A stretch of DNA of 64,000 bases, taken from Trichococcus shcherbakoviae (GTDB lineage Bacteria > Bacillota > Bacilli > Lactobacillales > Aerococcaceae). The translations under genes were made by a program, and so were the position numbers. A model generated the notes under the pieces. The model was not told where the DNA came from. It did no database searches and saw only the letters and a program-made list of their open reading frames with translations. Positions 1-8,483 of this stretch are shown in pieces (positions within the stretch are counted from its first letter, which is position 1; each line of letters begins with the position of its first letter). Location of the stretch: contig NZ_OY762653.1 of NCBI RefSeq assembly GCF_963666195.1, positions 2,344,501 to 2,408,500 of the forward strand. The letters are read 5' to 3'.

Positions 1-118
1 AGAGGAGGCTTATAATCAAGATATAAATTAACCCGTTCCCACGACCATCTCCTGAGAGAATCCAGCCATTATGGATTCCATCGTTAGCTCCAGTGTACTT
101 TTAGGAGGAGTGATTTAT

Positions 119-1465
119 ATGAAAAATAGAACGATGCTGGTGACCCTATTCAGCTTGATTTTTTTGGCGAGCTGCTCCGACACAATGGAATCGGGCCTGG
201 ATTCAGCAAAAAGCAGCCAAGAGAGCACGTCTCAAGCCAACAGCAAACCGGAAACAGACGCAGAAACCGCAAAAGAAAATCGGCCGCTGACTTTCGCGGA
301 TGAAGCGATTGAAGATTATGTGCGTAAATTGATCGGCAAAGAAGAGGGCGACCTGACTGCGAGCGATATCGAGTCGGTCGATGCGCTCTATCTGGGCAAT
401 AAAGATATCAACAGCATCAGCGGAATCGAACATTTTACGAACCTGCGGATACTGCATCTGAATGATACGCAAATTAATGACATCAGCGCGCTGGCCGGTT
501 TGACGCAGCTGGAATATCTCGACATCAGCCGCACCCAAATCCAGGATCTCACAGCTTTAACGGATTTGGCGAAACTCAAAACCCTTTACCTCAACAACAA
601 CCAATTGGAGGACATCACAGCATTAGCCGGATTGAAGAAGCTTGAGGTGCTCTATCTGAATGACACACAAGTCGTTGATATCCGCCCGTTAGCCGACTTG
701 ACCGGCCTGCAGTCTCTGAAGCTGCGTAACACCGAAGTTGAAGATGTCGGAGTTGTAGCAGATTTGACCCAGTTACGCTATCTGAGCCTAGGGAACACCA
801 AAGTCAAAGATCTCACGGCGCTATCGGGCTTGACGCAGCTGACTATCCTGGAACTGGACAATACACTCATCCGTGACACCGTAGCCTTAGCGGATTTGAC
901 GCAGTTGATGGAGTTGAACATGAGTGGGACTGAAATAGCCGATGTCAGCGCCTTGGCGGGTCTCGGCAATCTGCTGACGTTGGACCTTAGTGGCACAGAA
1001 ATAAGCGACATTTCGCCACTGGCAGGACTGACGAAGCTGACGCGCTTGGATTTGAACGCCACAAAAATCGAGGACATCGGCAGTTTGGCGGGAATGACCG
1101 GGCTGACACATCTCGAAATCAGCGGAGCGCAAGTGAGCGACGTCGCTGCCTTGGCAAATATGACGGGATTGGTCTACCTAGACCTGGCCCAGAATAGAAT
1201 CAGCACCATCGACAGCTTGGCCAGTCTCACCAAAATACGGCACTTGAATCTGTCTGGAAATCAGATAAGCGATATCACAGCATTAGCGGATTTGGCGGAT
1301 CTGTGGTACCTCGATTTGAAGGGAAATCCAATCAGTGATATCGCACCTTTGTCGAGTTTGGCTAAGTTGGGGAAACTGCATATCAGCAAGGCGGACATCA
1401 ATGCTGAACAACAAACAATGCTGCAGAGTGTTCTGCCGGACTGCGATATCAGTTGGTACGAATAA
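119..1465 (+). CDS. Leucine-rich-repeat lipoprotein (internalin-like)
   Basis: Surface-anchored leucine-rich-repeat protein, probably for binding or adhesion; the ligand is unknown. I chose the inner ATG because TTAGGAGGAG lies just upstream, whereas the longer frame (ATG 71) has no ribosome site. The first 20 residues form a signal peptide ending in the lipobox LASC, so the mature protein should be lipid-anchored at the outer face of the membrane. A short Ser/Thr/Glu-rich linker follows. From about residue 85 to the C-terminus there are roughly 15 SDS22-like repeats of about 22 residues with the pattern L..L..L.L....I.DI..LA.L. There is no LPXTG motif or C-terminal membrane anchor. Repeats are very similar to one another, suggesting growth by internal duplication. 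It stands alone, in the same direction as the LCP gene. Confidence 0.85.
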   Translation: MKNRTMLVTLFSLIFLASCSDTMESGLDSAKSSQESTSQANSKPETDAETAKENRPLTFADEAIEDYVRKLIGKEEGDLTASDIESVDALYLGNKDINSISGIEHFTNLRILHLNDTQINDISALAGLTQLEYLDISRTQIQDLTALTDLAKLKTLYLNNNQLEDITALAGLKKLEVLYLNDTQVVDIRPLADLTGLQSLKLRNTEVEDVGVVADLTQLRYLSLGNTKVKDLTALSGLTQLTILELDNTLIRDTVALADLTQLMELNMSGTEIADVSALAGLGNLLTLDLSGTEISDISPLAGLTKLTRLDLNATKIEDIGSLAGMTGLTHLEISGAQVSDVAALANMTGLVYLDLAQNRISTIDSLASLTKIRHLNLSGNQISDITALADLADLWYLDLKGNPISDIAPLSSLAKLGKLHISKADINAEQQTMLQSVLPDCDISWYE

Positions 1466-1568
1466 GCAGCCAACGCATCGGCTTTACTATCCGGACTGAT
1501 CCAGCTGAAATGCAATAAACATCAACAATCATCTTACAATGAGCTTTTTGGGTAGAGGAGAGGGAACA

Positions 1569-2573
1569 ATGCAATCAAATAAACGGAATAAGAACGGTTT
1601 GAAAATATTCATCAGTATTCTGGCAATTCTGGTGATCGGTGTCCTCGGGTATGTCTACTCGATCTATGCAAATGTGAAAGACACGATGGACACAGCTTAT
1701 ACGCCTGTCGAAGTCGAGACCTTCCGGACAACGAACACCGGTACGGAAGCCGACGCTTCGGAAACGGCTGATGAAGAAAGCGGAGCCGATGTTCGAGTAT
1801 TAACACCATCTGAACTCCTGGAAGCCGGCGAGCCGGTTTCAATCCTATTGCTGGGCGTAGACACCGGTGATTTGGGCCGCACGGAACAGGGCCGTTCCGA
1901 CTCAATGGTGGTTGTCACCATCAATCCGCATACGCAAAAGACGACACTGTTGAGCATCCCACGCGATACGTACACCGAAATAGTCGGTTACGGCACTTCC
2001 GACAAAATCAATCACGCCTATGCACTCGGAGGCACCGCGATGTCGATCAATACAGTGCAGCAGATGCTGGATATCCCGATCGATTTCTACGTGATGGTCA
2101 ACATGGCGGGGATCCAGGAAATCGTGGATGCGGTCGGCGGCATCACTGTCGAGAGCCCGCTTGCCTTCAACCAGAACGGCTACGATTTCGTCCAAGGCAC
2201 GAACCAATTGGATGGCGAGGCAGCGTTGGCGTTCGCACGCATGCGCTACGAAGATCCGGCCGGCGATACCGGTCGCCAAGGCAGACAACGCCAAGTCATT
2301 GAAGGCGTCATCCGCAAATTGGCGACACCGGAAACCTTGCTGAACTACCAGGCGGTCTTAGAAACTCTTTCAGCCAACATGCAGACAAGCTTCCAACTGT
2401 CCGATTTCTACACGCTCCAAAATCAGGATTACCTCGGCGCGGTAGGCAACATCGAACAGCAGCAACTCGGCGGTACAGGCGATATGATGAACGACATCTA
2501 CTACAATTTCGTGGATGAAGCCGAACTGACGCGCGTCCGCGACCTGCTGCAGATCGAATTGGAATTGGAATAG
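1569..2573 (+). CDS. LytR-CpsA-Psr (LCP) family protein
   Basis: Membrane-anchored LCP protein. The family transfers undecaprenyl-linked polymers such as teichoic acids or capsule onto peptidoglycan at the outer membrane face. The start follows GAGGAGAGGG at 1556-1565; an upstream in-frame ATG at 1539 is less likely. A short basic N-terminus precedes one membrane segment at about residues 11-30, then a Thr/Glu/Ala-rich linker. The LCP domain starts near residue 95 with ILLLGVDTG, followed by RSDSMVVVTINP and LLSIPRDTY, which carry the family's conserved Asp and Arg residues, and later ALAFARMRYED. About 334 residues, normal for the family. The substrate polymer cannot be told from the sequence; no glycan gene is adjacent. 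Confidence 0.92.
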   Translation: MQSNKRNKNGLKIFISILAILVIGVLGYVYSIYANVKDTMDTAYTPVEVETFRTTNTGTEADASETADEESGADVRVLTPSELLEAGEPVSILLLGVDTGDLGRTEQGRSDSMVVVTINPHTQKTTLLSIPRDTYTEIVGYGTSDKINHAYALGGTAMSINTVQQMLDIPIDFYVMVNMAGIQEIVDAVGGITVESPLAFNQNGYDFVQGTNQLDGEAALAFARMRYEDPAGDTGRQGRQRQVIEGVIRKLATPETLLNYQAVLETLSANMQTSFQLSDFYTLQNQDYLGAVGNIEQQQLGGTGDMMNDIYYNFVDEAELTRVRDLLQIELELE

Positions 2574-2960
2574 CCTGGAAACAGGGAGACTTCTTAAAAT
2601 ACGAGAAAGAGCAACAGTTCGGGATCTAGTTTGCTGGTTCGACGGCAGAAGACGGTATATTACGTGGCAAAGTCCTAAACTGTACGTACCAGAATTGGTG
2701 TGGGGATGGCTTGCCGTCACCAGTGATCCAGTCGCGGCCGAGTGGAAAGTGGTTGAATGATGAATGAAAGAATCTGCGCAGCTTCATTCGCAGCTCCCTG
2801 CTCCGGTGAGGGGTGTGCTCCCCGGAGGACGCCGGTAACTCGTGGGCTTCAACTCCGGGGGGCACCGTCTCCTCGGAGGACAAGACTTAAATGCAGGTTG
2901 AACTCCGGCGAAGCCTGCGTTCATCGGAGGAGCGGGCGCCAGCCGCCCCCCGACTACAAA
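2574..2960. repeat. Gene-free stretch with CTCCGG-type palindromic repeats
   Basis: No convincing gene. From about 2795 to 2950 it holds several GC-rich inverted units of the type CTCCGGTGAGG...CTCCCCGGAGGA and CTCCGGCGA...TCATCGGAGGAG. The same style of repeat recurs at about 42.2, 44.0, 50.9 and 57.0 kb in this window, always between genes. Short ORFs here are side products of the palindromes. Confidence 0.6.
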
Positions 2961-2961
2961 T

Positions 2962-3006
2962 AAAAAAACTTCCAGCTAATCGTTCAGAATAGCTGGAAGT
3001 TTTTTT
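2962..3006. terminator. Bidirectional terminator between LCP and cysteine synthase genes
   Basis: Stem AACTTCCAGCT / AGCTGGAAGTT with an A-run before and a T-run after, so it can act for the + strand LCP gene and for the - strand gene that ends at 3024. Confidence 0.85.
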
Positions 3007-3023
3007 GCATGCCTCTGTAAGAT

Positions 3024-4046
3024 TTATCGGATAGCCCGCATACTAATCAGCTCGACGTCGCAGGCCAAATGACCCGCAGAAACGGTTTGCTCGTACATCA
3101 GATCGGTGGAGAGGTATTTCTTGTTGTCGTCGGCAAAAACGGTCGCGACAACGGCATCCTTATTACCCAGCAGGTCCTGCGCTTTCAGGACGCCCAAGAA
3201 GTTGGCGCCCGATGAGATGCCAACGCCTAAGCCGAGCACGCGCGCGAGTTTGCGGGACATGTTGATGGCATCGCAGTCATCGATCAATAGGATGTTGTCC
3301 AGTTGATCCAGTTTGACGATGGCCGGCACGAACTCGTCGCCGATGCCGAAAATTCGGTGCGGGCCGACGACTTTTCCGCAAGTCGCCATCGTCGGGGAAG
3401 AGGCCGGATCGAGCGGGAAGGCCAGGCAATCCGGGTAGCTTTCCTGCAGAATATCTTTGACGCCCATCAGCGTTCCGCCGGTACCGACGCCGGCGACGAA
3501 GCCTTGCGGTCTTTTGCCCAAAGCCGCCAGTTGGGCCAGAATCTCTTTCCCGGTCGTTGCATAGTGGGCAGCGCAATTTTCAGGGTTGGAGAATTGATGG
3601 GGAAGGAATGTGCCTTCGGTTTCGCCCATCCGGTCGGCGAGGGCGATCGAGCCGGTGAAGCCGCCTTCCGCTTTGGAAACGAGCCGAATCGTTGCGCCGA
3701 AACTTTCGATCAGGTTGATCCGCTCCTTGCTCATCCAGTCGGGCATGAATATCGTGACCGGATTGCCCAGGTAGGCCCCAATCGCAGCAAAAGCGATGCC
3801 TGTGTTGCCGCTGGTCGCCTCCGCAATCGGCATGCCTTCAGCTATGGCGCCTGTTTCGTACGCCTGGCGGAGAATGTGGCAGGCGACGCGGTCTTTGATG
3901 CTGCCGGAGTAATTGTAGTATTCCGTCTTCGCGTATACGATCCGCGGTTCGCCTTTGTAAAGCAAGGAAATTTCCAGCATTGGGGTGTGGCCGATCAAAG
4001 CCGCCAAACCATCAAATTTTTCGGACATTTTTTCATTTATCGTCAT
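3024..4046 (-). CDS. PLP-dependent cysteine synthase-family enzyme
   Basis: Fold-type II PLP enzyme of the O-acetylserine sulfhydrylase / cystathionine beta-synthase group, likely making cysteine from O-acetylserine and sulfide in the cytoplasm. Visible: SGSIKDR near residue 50 with the PLP-binding Lys, TSGNTGIAF (substrate loop) near residue 85, and the phosphate-binding GVGTGGTLMG near residue 190, followed by a C-terminal SSGANF (PLP N1 contact). About 340 residues, somewhat longer than typical CysK. The start follows GGGAGG at 4057-4062; the frame begins six codons further upstream without a site. It is monocistronic with a terminator at its 3' end. Whether it is a true CysK or a homologue with another amino substrate cannot be decided here. 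Confidence 0.85.
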   Translation of the reverse strand: MTINEKMSEKFDGLAALIGHTPMLEISLLYKGEPRIVYAKTEYYNYSGSIKDRVACHILRQAYETGAIAEGMPIAEATSGNTGIAFAAIGAYLGNPVTIFMPDWMSKERINLIESFGATIRLVSKAEGGFTGSIALADRMGETEGTFLPHQFSNPENCAAHYATTGKEILAQLAALGKRPQGFVAGVGTGGTLMGVKDILQESYPDCLAFPLDPASSPTMATCGKVVGPHRIFGIGDEFVPAIVKLDQLDNILLIDDCDAINMSRKLARVLGLGVGISSGANFLGVLKAQDLLGNKDAVVATVFADDNKKYLSTDLMYEQTVSAGHLACDVELISMRAIR

Positions 4047-4158
4047 GGTCAAAAAACCTCCCATTCCTATGTCATGTCGTTCTTTGCCTTCATTTTAACG
4101 CTTTTGCCAAGGAAAGGCCATCGCCAGCCGATCCATAAAAAATACAAAACAATTTTTT

Positions 4159-4196
4159 AGAAAACGCTTGACTTTATCTTTGAAAGGGTTTACTAT
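4159..4196 (+). promoter_or_regulatory. Sucrose-type promoter with cre site, copy 1 (before remnant)
   Basis: TTGACT (4168-4173), 17-base spacer, TACTAT (4191-4196). The sequence AGAAAACGCTTGAC overlaps the -35 box and is close to the CcpA cre consensus. An almost identical block is found before the intact scrA gene (6748-6776). Confidence 0.75.
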
Positions 4197-4207
4197 TCAT
4201 ATCAAGA

Positions 4208-4273
4208 GGAACCGGTTTCACCAATACAGAAAACCTGCTCCTTATCATTTTGGGCCGGGAAGGAACCGGTTCC
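4208..4273. promoter_or_regulatory. Pair of LacI/ScrR-type operators, copy 1
   Basis: GGAACCGGTTTC (4208-4219) and the perfect palindrome GGAACCGGTTCC (4262-4273), just downstream of the promoter. This is the form of LacI-family sugar operators (ScrR/SacR). The matching regulator gene is not in the window. Confidence 0.7.
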
Positions 4274-4334
4274 GAAGCGAGGCGAAACAAAGCTTTTATT
4301 GCACTTATTCTTAGGAACAACAGATCAAAAAAAG

Positions 4335-4620
4335 GAAGGAGAAAAAAACAGATCACCAAAAAATTGCAGGAGAAGTGTTGACGGATACCGGTGTGGAAAT
4401 GGGATAGGGTGCCGAGCAAAAGCGTCGCCAGCTTGGAAGAAAAAAAGAGCTTTAGGAACTTCCTGCCGCTTGCTAAAGTTGGCAATCCGAAAGCTACACC
4501 GATCATGTGCGCGATCCGAAAGCATAGGAGCAGCAGAGCAATTATCACGTCGCAATAGGTGTCCAATGCACCGAAAAAACTGGCGCGATTCTGATTTACC
4601 GATCCAGAAAATACTAAAAA
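4335..4620 (+). pseudogene. Decayed scrA'-'scrB fusion remnant
   Basis: Degenerate copy of the sucrose operon. Bases about 4335-4393 align with the ribosome site and first ~16 codons of scrA (6910-6970), with the ATG changed to ACA. At about 4395 the sequence jumps to the middle of scrB: the stretch around ATAGGGTGCCGAGCAAA and the following 220 bases match 8875-9085 of the intact gene, with substitutions, small indels and in-frame stops. So a promoter-scrA-scrB copy lost everything between the scrA start and mid-scrB and then decayed. The 135-residue frame across it is not a gene. Confidence 0.8.
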
Positions 4621-4638
4621 AAATTTTTGAGAAAACGC

Positions 4639-4690
4639 TTGACATTATTTTTGAAAGGGTTTACTATTCAGTTGTAGAGGAACCGGTTCC
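4639..4690 (+). promoter_or_regulatory. Sucrose-type promoter and operator, copy 2
   Basis: TTGACA (4639-4644), 17-base spacer, TACTAT (4662-4667), cre-like GAGAAAACGCTTGAC over the -35 box, then one perfect GGAACCGGTTCC operator (4679-4690). It drives the EIIBC gene at 4921, over 200 bases downstream. The bases between, 4691-4906, hold no gene I recognise; a short coding-like run near 4767-4805 may be a gene scrap. Confidence 0.7.
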
Positions 4691-4920
4691 GTTCGGTGTG
4701 TTTTGATATCAGAGAGCTTTTGTTTCTTAGAAGTGAACATGAAATTATTTAGCTACTATTTATACCTTCAACGAAGATGGAAGCTTAATGAAACTCATGA
4801 CGTGAGCACATTTTTTACCCGAAATGGAACAGGTACATAACCATAGGCTCTATAGAATCGCTACAAGAAAAAAATTGGATTGTTACTAGGGGTAGATCTA
4901 AAAAAAAGGAGGAATTATTA

Positions 4921-6309
4921 ATGAAAAATGAACAAACCATCAAAGACATTCTTGACGCTGTGGGAGGCCAGGATAATGTCAAAAATTTTGAACACTGTGC
5001 TACAAGACTTCGAATTATCTTAAGAGATAACAGCAAGGTGAGCAAGGAAAAAGCGGAAGCTGTCACTGGAAGCAAAGGTTACTTCTTTAATACAGGACAA
5101 CACCAGTTTATTTTCGGAACTGGAAAGGTAAATGAAGTCTATTCTGAATTTAAGCAATATACAAAGATGGATGAATCAGCGGATACAGCGTTTAAAGAAG
5201 ACGTTTACTCCAACATGACTCCCGTTCAGAGAGTCGTTCGAACTTTGGCGGATATTCTAATTCCTCTAATTCCTGCACTGGTTACAACGGGACTATTAAT
5301 GGGTTTAAGAGGACTTCTTGTGGAGCTGGGTGTAGAATTTAGTCCATTTATGTTGAGCATGTTCCAGATGCTGACAGATACCGCATTTGCTTTCCTACCA
5401 GTACTTATTGCCTATAGTGCCACTCGTAAATTTGGTGGAAATCCCATCATCGGTATCGTAGTTGGCCTTATGATGGTATCTCCTAATTTGCCTAATGCTT
5501 GGGCTGTAGCCGGTGGAAGCGCTGAAGCAATCAACGTTTCTTTCTTAGGACTTAATATTCCTATTGTAGGTTATCAAGGATCTATCATCCCCGCTATCGT
5601 AGCAGGGTATCTAATATCAAGAATTGAGAAAGAGCTACGAAAAGTTGTTCCTCAAATCATCGACCTGATTGTAACGCCGTTTGTAACATTAACAGTAACC
5701 ATTTTTCTAATGCTCTTTATCTTAGGTCCTATCACTCATACATTCGAGATTGCAGTCAGTGACTTTATCGTCATGCTGATCAATGCACCTTTAGGTATTG
5801 GATATATCCTTTTTGGCGCACTTCAACAACTCTTGGTTATTACAGGCCTTCATCACACTTTATCAATCATTGAGCTTCAGTTACTTGCCGATACGGGTGA
5901 AAATGTGCTGAATCCACTTATGACAGCCAGTATGGCTGGACAATTAGGGGCAGCAATCAGTGCAGCTTTACTAATGAATGTTAAACTAAAGAGAACTAAC
6001 GCTATTTCTTCTTCCACATCTACCTTATTTGGAATTACAGAACCTCTTCTCTTCGGTGTGAATCTGAGAAGTTTGAGAATACTGGTTTCCGGCATGTTGG
6101 GAGGAGCTGTGGGTGGTCTGCTTACGTATATCTTTGGCCTATCTGCTACAGGTATGGGAATCACCTTTATTCCTGGACTGTTGCTTTACACCAGTAGTTT
6201 CGCATCTATGATCCAGTACCTAGTTGTCATTGTAGGAGCATTTGTGACAGGGTTCATTGCTGTGAAAGTACAGTCGAATAAAATTTCAGAGCAGCTTAAT
6301 TTAGATTAA
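4921..6309 (+). CDS. PTS EIIBC permease, sucrose family
   Basis: Sugar-phosphotransferase permease of the glucose/sucrose superfamily that imports and phosphorylates a sugar. The EIIB domain is at residues 1-85 with phosphorylated Cys26 in HCATRLR; EIIC spans about 105-455 with many membrane segments and the conserved ITGLHHT and ITEPLLFG motifs. No EIIA domain is present, so phosphate must come from another PTS protein. The start follows AAGGAGGAAT. It differs clearly from the neighbouring ScrA and uses AT-richer codons, so it may be an imported paralogue placed under a duplicated scr promoter. No hydrolase follows it; the terminator comes at once. The substrate could be sucrose, trehalose or another disaccharide. 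Confidence 0.88.
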   Translation: MKNEQTIKDILDAVGGQDNVKNFEHCATRLRIILRDNSKVSKEKAEAVTGSKGYFFNTGQHQFIFGTGKVNEVYSEFKQYTKMDESADTAFKEDVYSNMTPVQRVVRTLADILIPLIPALVTTGLLMGLRGLLVELGVEFSPFMLSMFQMLTDTAFAFLPVLIAYSATRKFGGNPIIGIVVGLMMVSPNLPNAWAVAGGSAEAINVSFLGLNIPIVGYQGSIIPAIVAGYLISRIEKELRKVVPQIIDLIVTPFVTLTVTIFLMLFILGPITHTFEIAVSDFIVMLINAPLGIGYILFGALQQLLVITGLHHTLSIIELQLLADTGENVLNPLMTASMAGQLGAAISAALLMNVKLKRTNAISSSTSTLFGITEPLLFGVNLRSLRILVSGMLGGAVGGLLTYIFGLSATGMGITFIPGLLLYTSSFASMIQYLVVIVGAFVTGFIAVKVQSNKISEQLNLD

Positions 6310-6325
6310 TTAAATAAAGAAAGAG

Positions 6326-6378
6326 GGGAGTGCCTCAGAACCAGAAAATCCTTTTCTGGTTCTGAGGCACTCCCTTTT
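6326..6378 (+). terminator. Strong terminator after EIIBC
   Basis: A perfect 23-base-pair stem (GGGAGTGCCTCAG... / ...CTGAGGCACTCCC) with a 3-base loop, followed by TTTT. Confidence 0.9.
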
Positions 6379-6453
6379 CTAGGTTTATGGGCAGACCTAC
6401 CCCGCCAAACCGCAAATAAGAGGCTGCCTCCTATTGAGACACCCCCTTCTAAC

Positions 6454-6640
6454 GTGCGCCCGGAACGGGTGATAACTTTGTGGTGAAAGTCCATCTCAGG
6501 CTTTAATGAAGAAAGCAACAAATCGTTGGGTGGTACTGATAATGTGGACCCAATGTCAAGGACATTCAAAAAAAGAGACTTTATGCAGCACTCAATAAAA
6601 CCTGCTCCCTGTAATTGTCGGAAGTTCCTTCTTTTTCCTT
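6454..6640. mobile_element. Fragment of group II intron 5' end, then an IS-end-like stretch
   Basis: GTGCGCCCGGAACGGGTG...GGTGAAAGTCC (6454-6492) has the look of the 5' end of a bacterial group II intron (GUGCG start and domain I). No reverse transcriptase or domain V follows, so it is a truncated remnant. The next stretch, with GGACCCAATGTCAAGGAC at about 6545, resembles an IS3-type terminal sequence. Both identifications are from memory of such ends and need a search. Confidence 0.4.
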
Positions 6641-6738
6641 CCACATGACTATCTTCAGCCTCAGCGGATTACGCGGAGGCCGAATCGAGCGGAAAGGCCA
6701 TCGTCAGCCGATCTATAAAAAATACAAAATAAATTTTT

Positions 6739-6776
6739 AGAAAACGCTTGACTTTATCTTTGAAAGGGTTTACTCT
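6739..6776 (+). promoter_or_regulatory. scrA promoter with cre site, copy 3
   Basis: AGAAAACGCTTGAC (cre-like) overlapping TTGACT (6748-6753), 17-base spacer, TACTCT (6771-6776). It is nearly identical to copy 1 over more than 100 bases, including upstream sequence from about 6694. Confidence 0.8.
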
Positions 6777-6787
6777 TCTTATTAAGA

Positions 6788-6853
6788 GGAACCGGTTTCA
6801 CCAACACTGAAAACCTGCTCCTTATCGTTTTGAACCGAAAAGGAACCGGTTCC
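6788..6853. promoter_or_regulatory. Pair of ScrR-type operators before scrA
   Basis: GGAACCGGTTTC (6788-6799) and GGAACCGGTTCC (6842-6853), the same spacing as in copy 1. Expected role: sucrose-responsive repression by a LacI-family protein encoded elsewhere. Confidence 0.75.
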
Positions 6854-6926
6854 GCATGGAAGCGAAGTATTGTTATTATTGCACTTATTCTTAGGCAGAA
6901 CAGATTAAAGGGAAGAGGGAGAAAAA

Positions 6927-8405
6927 ATGGATTACAAAAAGATTGCAGAAGAATTGTTGATGGACATCGGTGGAAAAGACAACGTACAGGCGGCGACGCA
7001 CTGCGCAACACGTTTACGCTTGGTTTTGAAAGATGAAAGCAAGGTCGACCAAGCGGGATTGGACGCACGCGACGAAGTCAAAGGGACTTTCTCCACAGCG
7101 GGTCAATACCAGATCATTCTGGGTTCCGGAACAGTCAATGAAGTCTACAAAGAATTCATCAAAATGGCTGGCATCGACGCCATGAGCAAAGAGGAAGTCA
7201 AAACAGCCGGCTCGCAAAAATTGAACCCGATCCAACAAGGCGTCAAGATGCTTTCAGATATCTTCGTACCGATCATCCCGGCCATCGTAGCTTGTGGTTT
7301 GATGATGGGATTGAACAACGTATTCACGGCACCGGATTTGTTTGTTACCGGAAAATCGCTGATTGAAGCTTATCCGGCCATCGAAGGTTTTGCAGCGATG
7401 ATCAACACTTTCTCCAACGCGGCATATGTCTTCCTTCCAGTCCTGATCGGTTTCAGCGCAACGCAGAAATTCGGCGGAAATCCATACTTGGGAGCTGTTT
7501 TGGGGATGTTGATGGTCCACCCGGATCTTGTCAATGCCTACGCCTATCCATCAGTTTTGGCTGCAGGCGAAGTGCCTTTCTGGAATATCTTCGGCTTCGA
7601 AATCGCGAAAGTCGGTTACCAAGGAACAGTACTGCCGATCTTATTCGCATCTTACATCTTGGCAAAAATCGAAACTTTCTTGCACAAACGCGTGCACACA
7701 TCATTGGATAACCTGGTCACACCGCTGTTCGCTATAATCAGCACTGGCTTCCTGACTTTCACTTTGGTGGGACCTCTGACGCGCACGCTCGGCGACGTGA
7801 TGACAAACAGCCTTGTATGGTTGTATGACACAACAGGTGCCATCGGCGGAGCCATCATCGGTTTCTTCTACGCTCCACTGGTCGTTACCGGTATGCACCA
7901 CAGCTTCATCGCTGTCGAAACGCAATTGTTGGCTGATATCGCCAAAACAGGGGGTACGTTCATCTTCCCGATCGCCGCTATGTCAAACGTGGCTCAAGGA
8001 GCTGCCGCATTGGCGATGTTCTTCATTATCAAGGAACAAAAAGCGAAAAGCTTGGCTTCCGCTTCCGCCATCTCTGCTTACTTGGGAATCACTGAGCCTG
8101 CCATGTTCGGTATCAACTTGAAATACCGCTACCCGTTCTACGCAGCAATGATCGGTTCTGGTGTCAGCAGCGCGTTCATCTCCTTCTTCAAGGTTAAAGC
8201 GATCGCAATGGGCGCAGCCGGCCTGCCGGGCGTCATCTCGATCAAACAAGAAGACTTGTGGATCTACGTCTTGGGCATGCTGATTGCGACACTCACGACA
8301 GTATCCATGACCTATGTCTTAAGCAAACGCGACTGGACAAAAGACGAAGCGAAAAAAAGAAATGAAGAACAAGTTCCTTCAACTTTGAATAAGGAAACAC
8401 TGTGA
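6927..8405 (+). CDS. scrA: Sucrose-specific PTS EIIBC
   Basis: Imports sucrose and phosphorylates it to sucrose-6-phosphate. EIIB domain at residues 1-85 with Cys26 in HCATRLR; EIIC at about 105-470 with VTGMHHSF and ITEPAMFG motifs and about ten membrane segments. No EIIA domain, so it depends on an EIIA in trans. The start follows GGGAAGAGGGAG. It forms an operon with scrB (78 bases apart) behind a cre/ScrR-controlled promoter, which supports sucrose as the substrate. Codon use matches the chromosome, unlike the EIIBC upstream. Confidence 0.93.
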   Translation: MDYKKIAEELLMDIGGKDNVQAATHCATRLRLVLKDESKVDQAGLDARDEVKGTFSTAGQYQIILGSGTVNEVYKEFIKMAGIDAMSKEEVKTAGSQKLNPIQQGVKMLSDIFVPIIPAIVACGLMMGLNNVFTAPDLFVTGKSLIEAYPAIEGFAAMINTFSNAAYVFLPVLIGFSATQKFGGNPYLGAVLGMLMVHPDLVNAYAYPSVLAAGEVPFWNIFGFEIAKVGYQGTVLPILFASYILAKIETFLHKRVHTSLDNLVTPLFAIISTGFLTFTLVGPLTRTLGDVMTNSLVWLYDTTGAIGGAIIGFFYAPLVVTGMHHSFIAVETQLLADIAKTGGTFIFPIAAMSNVAQGAAALAMFFIIKEQKAKSLASASAISAYLGITEPAMFGINLKYRYPFYAAMIGSGVSSAFISFFKVKAIAMGAAGLPGVISIKQEDLWIYVLGMLIATLTTVSMTYVLSKRDWTKDEAKKRNEEQVPSTLNKETL

Positions 8406-8483
8406 CCCAATCGGTCTAATTTCCGAGAGGCAGGCTTGGACTGCTGGACATACGACTAATTTGATACGGAAAGGAATAACACG

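Noticed and set aside
2626-2883. 85-codon - strand frame after the LCP gene
   Set aside because: Overlaps the palindromic repeats, no ribosome site and no motif; could be an old gene scrap but not supportable.
3303-4160. 285-codon + strand frame over the cysteine synthase-like gene
   Set aside because: Antisense shadow with no motifs or ribosome site; the - strand gene is clear.
4299-4706. 135-codon gene
   Set aside because: Random frame over the scrA'-'scrB remnant and the second promoter copy.
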